From Eukaryota sp. TZLM1-RC (lineage: Eukaryota; Metamonada: BaSk clade), in contig JAUPSS010000003.1 in assembly GCA_040285825.1 (NCBI GenBank), positions 496,001-560,000 of the forward strand: 64,000 nucleotides of DNA, in the 5' to 3' direction. The first letter of the stretch is position 1. Every line of letters starts with the position of its first letter. Of the stretch, positions 48,869 through 59,734 are shown piece by piece. The position numbers and the translations under genes are program-made. The notes under the pieces are model-generated. The model was given only the letters and a program-made list of their open reading frames with translations. It was not told the origin of the DNA and ran no database searches.

Positions 48869-50986
48869 TTACTGTTCAAAAGCTTCACTAATCCAGTCTA
48901 TAATGGTGTTCAAGTCTTCAACTTCATTGAGATGCCTCCACTCACCATCATTCTTCCTCTTCTGATCTCTTATTTTGTGTACATTAGGAGTCTCCTTTCC
49001 ATCAAGGGCTCTGTAGTACATGAGACAAACATCCTCCGCCTTTTCTACACCACATTCGATGATAAGGTTATATAAGATTCCAGCCCCACTATTGGAAGGT
49101 TTGAGATTGTATTTAAGTGAAGACCGTGTAGTAGTAGTAGCTCGGCTAGCAGTGGAAAGGTCTTGATTATGGTTAAAAGAGGGTTGAAATTCATCACCCT
49201 CAAAACCATCATAAACTTTGTTAATAATTTCCTCGTCATGAATAAAGAAATAATCATCACCATCAAAATCTCCTCCGGCCAAGTGAAATCCTGTTGGTAC
49301 GATGGTTTCATTGATTGGAAAGACTATAGTATTTAAAGGGGAATTTTCCCTCTTGACAAATTCCAATGGCAGAATATCAGACTTACTGAAACCAGGATAT
49401 CTGTAAAGGAGAGCTTTCCCAATAACAAACCCATCCTCAATTCTCAAGGAAGAGCAATCAGGAGGGTGAAAGTGGGATACCTTCAGGGAAGCTAGACGAA
49501 CATTGGCAAACCAGTGGTTGTCTACCACACCCTTGCAAAAATGAATGCAATCTACCTTGAACTTGGGCTTCTTAGGTTCAGCAAAGACCCAATCTCTTCT
49601 ATGAATCTTTTTCCCGATATTTCGGAAAATAATGTTACGAACCTCACTTTGTAATCCAAACTCGAACAGAAGAAGAGCCAGCATAACGTTCATCTTGGCT
49701 TCCTCCACCTTCGAAAGGTGGAGGACATTGATGAAATTCCTGAGGACATCCACTTTCTGAAACTTCTTCATACTTGGGCGAACAACGAGCTGTCTACCTT
49801 CTAACGAAGGGTCAAGATATAAAACACCCTTAAAGCCTTGAAAGCGGAATTGTAGAGCTTCCACTGTTCGAGGGTCCAGGTCTTCAGCGTTACGATTGGT
49901 CTGCATAAAATTTTGAATGATTTCGTCTAATAGTTGTTGGGAAACTTTGCCGCATCCATCAGTTTGATTGATTGTTACATCACGTGATTCTGTTTCCATA
50001 CGAGGAATAAAAGAATGATGAGTAACAACATCTTCTTCCTCCACCAAATCGAATGGTTTTAAAGAGAAAACTGTTCCGTCAGAAAATAAAAGTTTGAAAT
50101 ATTTTTGAAATTTTGGCAGAGGCAAATGGAAAAAACTTGGAAAAAACTCCAACACCCCCTGAATTGCATCATGTACACTTGCACCAACTGCATAAATGGC
50201 ACCTGTACTCTTTGAGCCACCTCTTCTATCATCAAGGCGCTCTATAAGCGCCACAGATGTCTTGGCGTTAAAACTGAAGTTATTAAAACGAAATAAATTA
50301 AACTCAGCGTTTAGTTCCCCAACAGTACAGACTTCAGGTTTGAAATCTGGCCTGCTAGATTTCTTCTTCTTCAATAACGATCTGCCCACAAGCAGAATAC
50401 CAAGCTGATCGGTGACGGACGCAGCAGCTTCAATGAGCTTATAGTATCTTCTTATTATTCTTATATTCAAATCGTCGGAACCATTGGCGATAGGTTCCAG
50501 ACAGTCTTCTACAACAGGAGGCTGTATAGAGGACATGGTACTGACAGGAGCGGATTCTGGTGAGTTTGGAGGTAATGAGGGGCGAACACTTAAACTTGTA
50601 ATATGTTTATTGATATTCAAAGCATCATAGGCTTCTACTGCGGAGGTATATGGGGTGTTCTCATATCTAATTGTATCAAGGACTTTTTTCGTCCATCGTA
50701 AGGCGTATACACGACTTTGTGAACCAAGGGCTGAAATATTATCGATGAGTTGACCTTGCTGTGTGAAGAGGGAAAAGGTTTTTTTCCCATTACCTGCAGG
50801 GCCTGGTTGTTCGCGAAGCCAGTCATACACAGCCTCAAGTTTTTGCATTTTAGTGATATCAACGGAGTAGGTGTGTTTTACATTACTGAACATATAGGAA
50901 TCTAAAGGAGAGGACTTAAAAACACCAATAATGTCAGCCTTTCGAGAAAGGTTACTAGGAGGCAGAACAAGGTGAAGTTTAACCAT
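48869..50986 (-). CDS. Cellular RNA-dependent RNA polymerase (RNA silencing type)
   Basis: 705 aa from the ATG at 50986 (an extension to 51100 begins with TTG). Catalytic half: FQGFKGVLYLDPSLEGRQL followed by VRPSMKKF (RFxGxKGVLxVDPxL...RPSMxKF), FVIGKALLYRYPGFSKSDIL, then TIVFPINE and the active-site motif GGDFDGDDYF at about residue 575 (DxDGD, here DFDGD instead of the usual DLDGD). This is the QDE-1/RDR family that makes double-stranded RNA for small-RNA pathways; it is cellular, not viral. The protein is short for the family (often 1,000-1,400 aa): the N-terminal 200 residues, with a possible ubiquitin-like fold and a disordered linker, replace larger domains. No Dicer or Argonaute is in this window. 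Confidence 0.92.
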   Translation of the reverse strand: MVKLHLVLPPSNLSRKADIIGVFKSSPLDSYMFSNVKHTYSVDITKMQKLEAVYDWLREQPGPAGNGKKTFSLFTQQGQLIDNISALGSQSRVYALRWTKKVLDTIRYENTPYTSAVEAYDALNINKHITSLSVRPSLPPNSPESAPVSTMSSIQPPVVEDCLEPIANGSDDLNIRIIRRYYKLIEAAASVTDQLGILLVGRSLLKKKKSSRPDFKPEVCTVGELNAEFNLFRFNNFSFNAKTSVALIERLDDRRGGSKSTGAIYAVGASVHDAIQGVLEFFPSFFHLPLPKFQKYFKLLFSDGTVFSLKPFDLVEEEDVVTHHSFIPRMETESRDVTINQTDGCGKVSQQLLDEIIQNFMQTNRNAEDLDPRTVEALQFRFQGFKGVLYLDPSLEGRQLVVRPSMKKFQKVDVLRNFINVLHLSKVEEAKMNVMLALLLFEFGLQSEVRNIIFRNIGKKIHRRDWVFAEPKKPKFKVDCIHFCKGVVDNHWFANVRLASLKVSHFHPPDCSSLRIEDGFVIGKALLYRYPGFSKSDILPLEFVKRENSPLNTIVFPINETIVPTGFHLAGGDFDGDDYFFIHDEEIINKVYDGFEGDEFQPSFNHNQDLSTASRATTTTRSSLKYNLKPSNSGAGILYNLIIECGVEKAEDVCLMYYRALDGKETPNVHKIRDQKRKNDGEWRHLNEVEDLNTIIDWISEAFEQ

Positions 50987-51959
50987 GAAGTGGAGGAAGA
51001 AGACAAAAATTTGGCAAATGGTATTTTGAAAGTACAAACCACATGGTTGTTTCTTCTTGTAAAAGAGCAAGGAATATTCAATAATCCCAGCAATATTCAA
51101 CAGCTGTGATTTACTGATAATTTATTAATAATGGGCTATATATTACATCATTGAATGCTCTTTTAAAACATCTTTGTTCAACATCATTCTTGTTGATATC
51201 AGCCTTCTCTGTGATTTTTTCTGCTCAACGTTTTCTTTTCGCGTCAGAAGACATACAAGCGATCAACATCTCAAATTGTAATACCATCATCTTCTTGTTC
51301 TTCAGTCATTTTTTATAAGTTTAGTATCAACTTAAACCCGTGTTTCGCAAAGTAGATCAACCTCAGCATGATTCCAGTTACCTGACAGTGACATTGACGC
51401 TTATTTAACTGAAAATTGGAATGTTATCAGTGTTATAACTTACTATGTGTTGAACAACTGTTGTTATTGTAGTGGATTACTTCAAATCATTAAGCCTTGT
51501 AGTGCAAAAAGATGTTCAGAAAATAAGCTGTGAACATGAAATTCCAATAATTTCAATCAATAACTATGAGCAGTTATTGTTTTGTAATGGAATATTCAAT
51601 CCAATAAGTTTGAGCTTGGGTCAAGTCGCTTTACTAATTTTGCTCAACCCAATTTTTTTCCAGATATTTAGTTGTTGAAATAAGTACAAATTTGAATACA
51701 TTCACCAAAAATGCAAAATTACCAAAAGTTCGTTGGATCAGCATTGTACATTGTATGTTTAAAAGTTCAAATTTTAATTTTAAATAATTAATCCATCTCT
51801 TGGATTTAAAATATTATTACAATAATTATTTGAGTTGTCATCCAGGATATGAGCACAATTTATCAGAATATTGCACGAAAACGGGTTCCGCAAAATAGTG
51901 ACTTTTTCAACTTTTTTAACTGATGTTGCTCCACAATGAAACTAGGCTTCAGTTTAGAT
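50987..51959. other. Intergenic upstream of RdRP; nothing evident
   Basis: A/T-rich with short unrelated frames. The only pattern is a region near 51600-51660 with many pyrimidines. It must contain the RdRP promoter. A relic of a Fanzor follows on the left-to-right axis, pointing in the same direction as RdRP. Confidence 0.35.
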
Positions 51960-52330
51960 GTATCTTTCCGGTCACAATTCCGCTTTCATCTTTTTTTGAA
52001 TATTTTTTGCAGCGGAAATATCTCTGTCATATACTATTTGACACTCAGTACAAATACGCATCTGCCATGAGCCTGTTTGAATATTCTCGGCCATGCAACA
52101 ACTGGACAGTTTGCTTGTATTAAACTCTCTGGTTGACAAGTGCTTCACGTCCTTTTGACAACACAACCATTTTCTGGAAGCCCTTGCTGATCCATATCGA
52201 TTGATTTTTCAGCAATCAGAAAGGAAATTAGTAGAGCCTTCTGCAAGGTAGAGTTTTTCAGGATGTCCAGCCAGCCTTTGAAATTTGTTGAGCGTCTCTC
52301 TGAACCGTCGCTCTTTTTGTCTGCCGTTAA
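51960..52330 (-). pseudogene. Fanzor/TnpB-like C-terminal relic (D)
   Basis: A 64-codon open segment (52166-51972) reads STREFNTSKLSSCC, then ICTECQIVYDRDISAAKNIQ. These are the second and third RuvC carboxylates (Glu in REFNTSK, Asp in DRDISAAKN) and zinc-finger cysteines of a TnpB/Fanzor nuclease. Upstream the frame is broken and fades out by 52330, where LINE sequence begins. It differs from the A, B and C types. Located upstream of RdRP, same orientation. Confidence 0.75.
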
Positions 52331-54565
52331 AATTCTGTTCTCAATGAATTAAAAGAACGACAAAAATCTAATGCTATGGAAGGAGCACAAGATCTCAAAA
52401 TGTGGGTTATTCTCCCAGTGTAGCAAATTTTAAGCATAAAAAATTTAATATGCTTTTCTATATCTAAAGAAGAAATTGAATCAAGTTCAATTTTCATTTT
52501 TTCCAAAATAACTTGCAATTCATTCTGAATTTGAGGCACATTTCCTAACCAACAACCAAGGAACTTAAAAGCATCACTACTATAATTAGTAAAAGGGACA
52601 ATAGAATCGTTTATCACGAGGTCTTGAGCAGAAGAGCCAATCAGAAGGCATTTGCTGGCATTAAGATGAAGCCCAATATTTTCATATGAATCGGCAATTT
52701 CTTGAGCAACCAATTCTAGTAAATCAAATGAACCAATCAAGGATATATCATCCATATAAGCAACTATTTTTATAGAAGGGTATTTTTGCTTAATGATATT
52801 TAAAGTTTTGTGAATAGCTAAACAAAACAATAATGGACCTAAAGGGTCACCTTGCTTCACACCAGAAGATGATTTAAGAGCAAATGAATTAAAAATTAAA
52901 TCTGATTCTTTACCATAAAAATGGTAGAAAAAAACTCGATAGCTCAGGAAAATCAGATTTAATAACTTCAAAAATTGCTTCTCGCTTTACAGAATTAAAA
53001 GCATTTTTAAAGTCGAGATTAAAAATAAAATTATTTTCCTCTGCATTAAAAAAGGTATCAGAGGCAATAGCAGCAACAGAAGCACCATCAATTGTTTTGA
53101 TTCCAAATTGATGAGGATTTAAAAATGTAGAAGCTTTGTCTTTGACACGATCGAAGACAATTGATGCCAGCAAACGAGAAAGAGATTCACCAACAGCAAT
53201 TGGGCGTATTCCATCAGGTTTGATTCCGTTTCCAGGCTTTACTAAAGCAATCAGACGTGCCGCGAGCAATTCAAATGGAGGATTTATTTTCAAAACAATT
53301 AATTGTTGAAAATAGTGGGCTAGATCATCAGCAATTTCGGGAGCACTGGAACACGCTATTTTTAAGAGATCAAAAGAAATTCCAGATGGGCCTGCTGCTT
53401 TCCCCTTAGGTAATTTTTGAATAGCTTTAAGAACCTCAAATGCAGTAATAGGATTTTCAATCCAAAAAGGACACACTTCAGGCTTGCTGCACTTGAAATT
53501 TTCTTGAGGATGCAACTTTTGGAGTTTTTCAAGGGTATCAGAGTTTACATCAGCCAAAGAAGAGGAAAACAAAGACTGCTTTGCGGCACCATAACGACCA
53601 CGTAAGCACAATTTTCGGCAAATTTTTGATTTTACAATTTTTCTATTTCCAAATTTTTTCTTAAAACAATTTTTGTTTTTTCTAGCAAAATATTTCCAGA
53701 AGGATGAAATATTCCACTTATTATTTTTCAATTCAGAAGTAAAATTTCTCATTTCCATTGAGAAGGGGATTGTGCTGGCGGGACTTATTTCTACTGGGAT
53801 CCGGATCGGGGGTCTTACGGTATCAACGGCTTTACAATTCGTACAAAACAGAAGTTTTCGACCATTTCGTGAATCTGCAACATCTTTTTTGCAAAATGGA
53901 CAACAAAAATTACTGTTTTCAGAAGGGGAAGAAGAGGGAACACTAGAAGCATTTAACTGTTGATCGTCAGAAACATTATTTTCAGCACCTTTCACAACGG
54001 CAACAGCTGGAACAGAACATTTGAGAATTTGTTGAGCAGATTTTAATTCAAATTCTCTTTTTTGTTTCTCAGGGCACGTTCTCGAATTATGACCACTGAT
54101 ACCACAAATCGAACATTTTTTAGCACCTTTTAATGGCAGTGGTTTCGTTTTTTCAGTTCTTTCAATTTTGTCAATTTTTGAGTTAAAAGTAGAAATAGAC
54201 TTTTGACTTTTTGCAGTTTCAGCTGGAGAAAACAAATTTCGAGAAACGGAGTTGTTAATAGAACGCGCAACAGAACGCAAGGAACGTAATGGAGGTTTTT
54301 CTGTGTTTTTTCTGGTACAGTGATCAGTTTTTGAATGAAAATTTTTTTGAGATGAATTTCGAGCATAGCTTGTATTGTGGGGAGAGTGGGGAAGTGGAGT
54401 GGATGAGCTTGATCTGACTGATAGAATCTTTGCTTGGGCGTTCCAATCAGTATCAGAGTCACTATCAGCCAAAGGCATCGTTTTGACAGAGAAACAGTAC
54501 GACTTTGACGCCTTGACAGAAAGTGAAATATGAAAGGGTTGACTAAGGGAGGGAGAAAAAAAAAG
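52331..54565 (-). mobile_element. Non-LTR retrotransposon, 5' part (gag-like zinc knuckle and RT), 3'-truncated
   Basis: Starts at or just before the ATG at 54478. An N-terminal Ser/Lys-rich region holds a CCHC knuckle CSICGISGHNSRTC and a CPFC...CTNC zinc ribbon. The reverse transcriptase follows: KLPKGKAAGPSGISFDLLK, RPIAVGESLSRLLA, NPHQFGIK, FNLDFKNAFNSVKREA, GVKQGDPLGPLLFCLAIHK and the catalytic AYMDDISL. One shift within a run of seven T (RC near 52930) separates the frame 54583-52910 from 52971-52327. The last ~97 codons are identical to 29246-29536. Then it breaks off after LRTEF; the endonuclease half is missing, an unusual 3' loss for a LINE. Inserted into another LINE's RLE. Confidence 0.88.
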
Positions 54566-54900
54566 CTTTGAATTCAAGAGCACTTACAGGATTAAGTTTT
54601 GTTCTTTGAACCAAAGTATCATTTGCAACATTACAGGAGGCAAAGTCAACAACAGCTTCAGAGTTCTCAATCCCATCAGAGTATACATCACCTCTGTCAT
54701 CAGAACCGAAATTATTCAATGACAGAGTTTCCTTCAGCCCCTCATTTCTGTTTGGAATATAAACAAAATGTTGTTGTCAAAACATTAATTTTGACGCTAC
54801 TGAACAATCTTTCTACATTATTGCAATGGGCTGAAAATATTGAAGCAATAAAGAAGCTTCATGACAAATCTCGGTGACCAAAGGAAGGTCAGTCCGAATT
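54566..54900 (-). mobile_element. Second LINE subfamily, RLE-domain fragment
   Basis: Minus-strand reading contains RGDVYSDGIENSEAVVDFAS and CNVANDTLVQRTKLNPV, related to the 58.7 kb relic (EIIVDLVSCNVAYDTLVQ). The LINE at 52.3-54.6 kb interrupts it at about 54565. The upstream part fades at about 54.9 kb. Confidence 0.65.
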
Positions 54901-55433
54901 TTTGCACTGCTGCAGGGGTGAGCAGCGAGTTAAGTGCACAAGACCGAGTGAATACACGTGACACAGAGGGGGTGTCTGCCATGTAGTGAGACTAAAGAGC
55001 TCATCTATCAAATTTTACTATTGTCACCCAATTTTCGATTTCTGGCCTCACTTTTCCCTCACTTCAAAAACTAGGTTCTGGATATGTCACAACGGAACCT
55101 TGAATATACCTCCTTGTGCAACAAGGGTTACTCTCTCAATACTCTCTACTATTTTGGTCTCTTGTGTGGTTTTTATGGATTGTCCTTTTCTCATTCATTC
55201 TTATTTCCCTCATTTACCTTCTTTGCCGAGCCTTAGGATTCCCTCTGTACTCTTTCTGAGTGTTTTTCTACTCATTTTTGATTCTGTTTTACGTTATACT
55301 TGCATTTGGTTCCCTTAAAACAATTGTTGGACTCGTCCTAAAACCCACCACTCTCTTCCTATATACCCATTCCTCTCCGTCATCAGCTCCCTCACAATCC
55401 AACTTTTCTCTTCTTTTAGACTCTGTTAAAATG
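54901..55433. other. Intergenic; pyrimidine-rich, no gene seen
   Basis: A GC-richer patch at about 54900-54985 is followed by strongly T/C-rich sequence on the plus strand (55050-55400), giving frames rich in Leu, Phe, Ser and Pro that look like composition rather than protein. No structure recognised. Confidence 0.35.
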
Positions 55434-55765
55434 GTTGATCAGAGCTGATCACATTGCCTCAATTACTTAAACCTTGGTGTAAGTTGTCTGTAAATTTAAA
55501 ATTACCAGAGATTTTTCACTTGTTATTTAATAAAAAATGTTTGGAATTGTTTCGGTCAAATTTCATTACCATTCCATATTAATGCTAAAAACTTGTTATT
55601 TCAGACTCTTACCTTTCTGTCCACGTCAATTGATGTCTTCTTCTCGACAGCTTTCTCTTTTGCGACAGTATTTAATTACTTCACTTCAAACAATTATTCA
55701 TTCAATAGTAAGTTCTTTGTCCTTTTTGTTTAAGGAATTAAGTTCCAACTTTGCAAAGCTCCCCT
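55434..55765 (+). pseudogene. Partial duplicate of GCP4
   Basis: About 320 bp match 57411-57735 of the intact GCP4 gene at roughly 95% identity by eye: ELITLPQLLKPWCKLS, LPEIFHLLFN, ILMLKTCYFRLLPFCPRQL and the following helix. It has a short insertion (ATTCC) and stops (for example TAA after HLLFN). The surrounding sequence is duplicated as well, see the findings. Confidence 0.85.
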
Positions 55766-56170
55766 AATTTATTACTTTATTTGAATCAAATCAAAATCAA
55801 AATTTTGAATTAGTTTTTATTGCTAAAATGGTTTTCTTCCATTTGTATCAATAAATTGTTTCACTGAAATAAAAATTGATTTTTTATTGTTTTAAAGTTA
55901 TCTATTCAACGCATCATAATTTAAAACAATAACAACATATATGTTTTCTTTATTGAACTACAACACTTAATAAAATTAACTCAGAACTAATTCGACTAAA
56001 TTCACTCAAAAATCTTTTCATTGTTTTGTCTTGAACCAATTTTTGGAAATCATTCAAAAAAATTCCAGCTTCTACTGATAGTCTTCCGTTTATGGAGAAT
56101 GGAAAAGCAATAAAAACAAGTGGTCTGTCTCCATCTGCTTTCCATTGGCCACAACAACCACTTTAGGAGA
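55766..56170 (-). repeat. Duplicated LINE 3' end (left copy of segmental duplication)
   Basis: Matches 58120-58500. In minus-strand reading it contains ADGDRPLVFIAFPF, INGRLSVEAGIFLNDF and ISSELILLSVVV before a stop, the C-terminus of the second LINE subfamily, then an AT-rich tail. Confidence 0.7.
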
Positions 56171-56318
56171 ACAAAACAAACAAAACAGCTAATGTAGGTG
56201 TCATGTTGTACAACTAATCCCCGTGTACATTTTTAGTAATCAAAAAATTATTAAACATTCAACACCAAACAGTCCACTACAATAATTGCAGAAATATTGT
56301 TTTTTCAGTTTTATAACA

Positions 56319-58025
56319 ATGCAATCCGACACACTACTGTTGTTGTTGGGCCTCGAGACGCTGTCTTTCCCTCTTATAGAGTCATCAACTCAGTTTACTT
56401 GTAATTTACCAGCGTCGTCCTCATTTGAACTCTTTCTATTGGACGAAGCAGTGAATCTTGCGAATCAACGGCTTAAAATCAATCAGCAACTGACTTCAGA
56501 TCCCCCATTACTCTCCCTAGAACCTGTATTTTATAGCATTATTCACCAGTTATCAGAAATAGACACGGATCTCTCTTCGCGTACCTTTGAATCGCTCCCT
56601 CAACTATCCACCCTTTTTCCTTCTCTTTGTCAACTGTACACCTTTCTTTCATCCTTTCTCTCTCTTGTATTCTCTTTGCACGAAGACAAGCGCTCTCATT
56701 TATCATCCATTAGCACTTTTCTTTCACAGGCTTCCCGCTCTCGTCCAGATGAACCCTTCAATCTCTCGACTATAGCTTACTCTGCTTTCCTTTCTTCCTA
56801 TAGAAACATTTTATTTCTTTTTGTCTCCGGAAATTTTTCCGAATGTGAATTATTCAAGGAAACATTCTTAGACTTTGATCCCTCTTCAATAGGTACATTG
56901 TCTGATTGCAATCTTTATGAGGAATTTGTACCTGATTTTATGACGCTAGAGGTTGCCAAATCTATTGATTTCTCAGGAAAAGTCTTGCATATTCTCCAGA
57001 ATAATGATCTTTATGCCCCAATTGAGATTGAATTACTCTCTCAAAGGCTCAATCATATTTGGAATATCGAACCAGTCGAATTGGTCTCTCTTAAGTCAAG
57101 TTATTCAAGAAACTTGTTTACCGTAGTAAAAGATTCCAGAATGTTAGTCTCTAGCTTTCTCTGGTCAGGCTTAATTGATTCCAGTGCCTCAGTCAATGTG
57201 TTTAGCTTGCTTGGCCAATTAGGAAATGTCTGCTTTCATTTAAACAGCTCTTTTTCTTTGGATTTTATTGAGTTGTTCAGTCCTTTATTGTTTACAGTGC
57301 CTAAAGCAGAAACCCTGAAGAGAAAACTAAGCTATATTTGGTCAACGGTAGTCTCCGATCATTCGCTGAATTCTGATCTGTTCCAATTGACCTTTAGTGA
57401 CCAAGGAGCAGAGCTGATCACATTGCCTCAATTACTTAAACCTTGGTGTAAGTTGTCTATAAATTTAAAATTACCAGAGATTTTTCACTTGCTATTTAAT
57501 GAAAATTGTTTGGAATTGTTTCGGTCAAATTTCATTACCATATTAATGCTAAAAACTTGTTACTTCAGACTCTTACCTTTCTGTCCACGTCAATTGATGT
57601 CTTCTTCTCGACATCTTTCTCTTTTGCGACAGTATTTAATTACTTCACTTCAAACAATTATTCATTCAATAGTAGGTTCTTTGTCCTTTTTGTTTGAGGA
57701 TTTGAGTACAACTTTGCAAAGCTCCGCTGGTTTTGATGATGCAAGATTCTGTATCGACCAGTTTGTCAGTCGCTGTTCAGAACTTAGTTATAGTAAAGTG
57801 TCTTCAATCAGCAGTATCATTAATTCAGTAATGGAAATGAGTTTGAATTTTGTTTCAAAGTACCTTGAATCTAATGAAAGCATCTCCAATTCCGATCTTC
57901 TGGCTGATATTACGTCATTAAGAGATAGATTAGGTACTATTACAGGCATTTTTTCACGGCAGAATAGTCTGTTTTTGAAGCAATTATCATCTAAACTCTC
58001 ATATTTATTGGAAGATCGTGATTAA
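56319..58025 (+). CDS. TUBGCP4: Gamma-tubulin complex component 4-like (GCP4)
   Basis: 568 aa from the ATG at 56319 (in-frame upstream codons begin with TTG). The N-terminus MQSDTLLLLLGLE resembles the start of GCP4 (MIHELLLALSG). Other matches: LTSDPPLLSLEPVFYSI (GDPHLSISHVNYFL), EFVPDFMTLEVAKSIDFSGK (LPSYIPVRVAEKILFVGE) followed by VLHILQNN, LLRQYLITSLQTIIHSIV in the gamma-tubulin-binding GRIP2 half, and IFSRQNSLFLKQLSSKL (GFSRQSSLLFKILSS). It is somewhat shorter than human GCP4 (about 667), mainly from loops. GCP4 is part of the gamma-tubulin ring that nucleates microtubules at basal bodies and spindle poles. A piece of the gene is duplicated 2 kb upstream. Confidence 0.85.
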   Translation: MQSDTLLLLLGLETLSFPLIESSTQFTCNLPASSSFELFLLDEAVNLANQRLKINQQLTSDPPLLSLEPVFYSIIHQLSEIDTDLSSRTFESLPQLSTLFPSLCQLYTFLSSFLSLVFSLHEDKRSHLSSISTFLSQASRSRPDEPFNLSTIAYSAFLSSYRNILFLFVSGNFSECELFKETFLDFDPSSIGTLSDCNLYEEFVPDFMTLEVAKSIDFSGKVLHILQNNDLYAPIEIELLSQRLNHIWNIEPVELVSLKSSYSRNLFTVVKDSRMLVSSFLWSGLIDSSASVNVFSLLGQLGNVCFHLNSSFSLDFIELFSPLLFTVPKAETLKRKLSYIWSTVVSDHSLNSDLFQLTFSDQGAELITLPQLLKPWCKLSINLKLPEIFHLLFNENCLELFRSNFITILMLKTCYFRLLPFCPRQLMSSSRHLSLLRQYLITSLQTIIHSIVGSLSFLFEDLSTTLQSSAGFDDARFCIDQFVSRCSELSYSKVSSISSIINSVMEMSLNFVSKYLESNESISNSDLLADITSLRDRLGTITGIFSRQNSLFLKQLSSKLSYLLEDRD

Positions 58026-58119
58026 CCAAATCACCCCTTTTTAAAATTAATTTCTTGAATTAATTTTTACTTTTGTGTTTGTAAATTATTCGAATTTAGT
58101 TTTTTTCTGTTTGGTGGAA

Positions 58120-59590
58120 AAGAAATTGTTTATTTGAATCAAAATTTAAATTCTGAATTTGTATTTATTGATAAAATGGATTTCTTCCGTTTGCATCAAT
58201 AAATTTTTTCACTGAAATAAAAGTTGATTTTTTATTTTTAAAAGTTTTCTATTCAACGCATTATAATTTAAAACTCAACAACATATATGTTTTCTTTATT
58301 GAACTACAACACTTAATAAAATTAACTCAGGACTAATGGGACTAAATTGAATCAATAATCTCTTGATTGTTTTGTCCTGAACCCCTTTTTGGAAATCATT
58401 CAAAAAAGTTCCAGCTTCTGCTGATAGTATTCCGTTTATGGAAAATGGAAAAACATTAAAAACAAGTGGTCTGTCTCTATCAGCATTAGCTTCGTCGATA
58501 TCTTTGTAAATTTTCTATATGTTATAGTTGCTGATAAATAAGGTTAATAGATATCTCTGGATTTCACTTGATGACGTGGCACTCGTTGAAGAACGGGTTT
58601 CTTTATTAATAAACACTCTTTTCTCTCTTTACTTCTTTGGTATTTCTGCCTAATTGCATCATATGTTTCTCATTCCCATTAACTTCAAGAGCTTTGACAG
58701 GATTAAATATTTTTCATTGAACCAAAGTGTCATATGCAACATTGCAGGAGACTAAATCAACAATAATTTCAGAGTTATCAGGCCAATCACGATTAATATC
58801 TTCTCTATTATCAGAACCAAAGTTGTTCAAAAACAGTGTCTCTTAAAGCAACGGCTCCATTATACATGAAATTCTTGAATTTTTTGACATATTGAAGACA
58901 GTGTCCCTGGAAACAGAATACATCATGTAATGACGAGCGATAGGTTATGAATTTGGTACAATTTAAAGCATGACCTAAGGTGAGCTGTGGTGAATTAGAA
59001 CTAAAAAAATCTTTCAAGAAAAGTTGATCAATGGGGATATTCAGAGATATAATCTCCTTTTTGTTACAAAAGCTTCTTTAGTGGCACATAACCCAAACTT
59101 TTATGGCACTCAAGTTACAAATAGTGATGAATCTGATGACTTATGCTCACATACACCTTTCTCTAATACTAATGACTGAAGATCTTGATTCAAGTCAGCC
59201 AATCTGCATAAATGTTTATAAAGATCATCTTCCTACATTTTGGTTAGTCGGTTTTGTAATGTTCGAAGTGGGTATATTAAATTGAAATAATTTTTTTCAG
59301 GAATATTGCCATTGAATGATTGAGGAAAAGATCGATTACATTTTTCATTATCAGTTTTCAAAAAATTTTCCTTTGATAAAAAAAATAGTTGTACTTTGCG
59401 TTGTCACTAATAAACCTTTCCACTGTGCAAATCTTTCGTAAAACTCAAATATGACATTTCTGCATCCACCAATAAAGGCACATGAACTAAGTATATAGGC
59501 TTTAGTCCAACCTGAACCACCAATTTGTGAACTTAGATAAGCATGATTAGGAATTTGAAACATTTTACACCCCAACAGTTTAGACAAATC
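58120..59590 (-). mobile_element. Second LINE subfamily relic, RT C-terminus to 3' end
   Basis: Collinear minus-strand blocks: QIGGSGWTKAYILSSCAFIG and GCRNVIFEFYERF (59530-59420; compare SSYLCKAAFIVGGKNSIYEFVNRF), a block at 59330-59060 (PEKNYFNLIYPLRTLQ), NCTKFITYRSSLHDVF (58960-58910, the CCHC region), EIIVDLVSCNVAYDTLVQ (58780-58730) and ADRDRPLVFNVFPFSINGIL near 58480. Stops are frequent. The last ~370 bp are repeated at 55.8-56.2 kb. Confidence 0.75.
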
Positions 59591-59734
59591 TTGAGCTGTG
59601 GTTGATTTTTATGTTGAATACAATTCTTCCAAACATTCCCAAGTTCAGTTTTCCCCAAATAATCTACCCCAAACAATATGCTATTGTGGATATAATTTTT
59701 CATTGCCCAACCTTTTGTTATGTCTCTTTCTGCT

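Noticed and set aside
54986-55318. 110-codon plus-strand frame rich in Leu, Phe, Pro and Ser
   Set aside because: Composition follows a pyrimidine-rich tract, and there is no conserved motif or neighbouring support.
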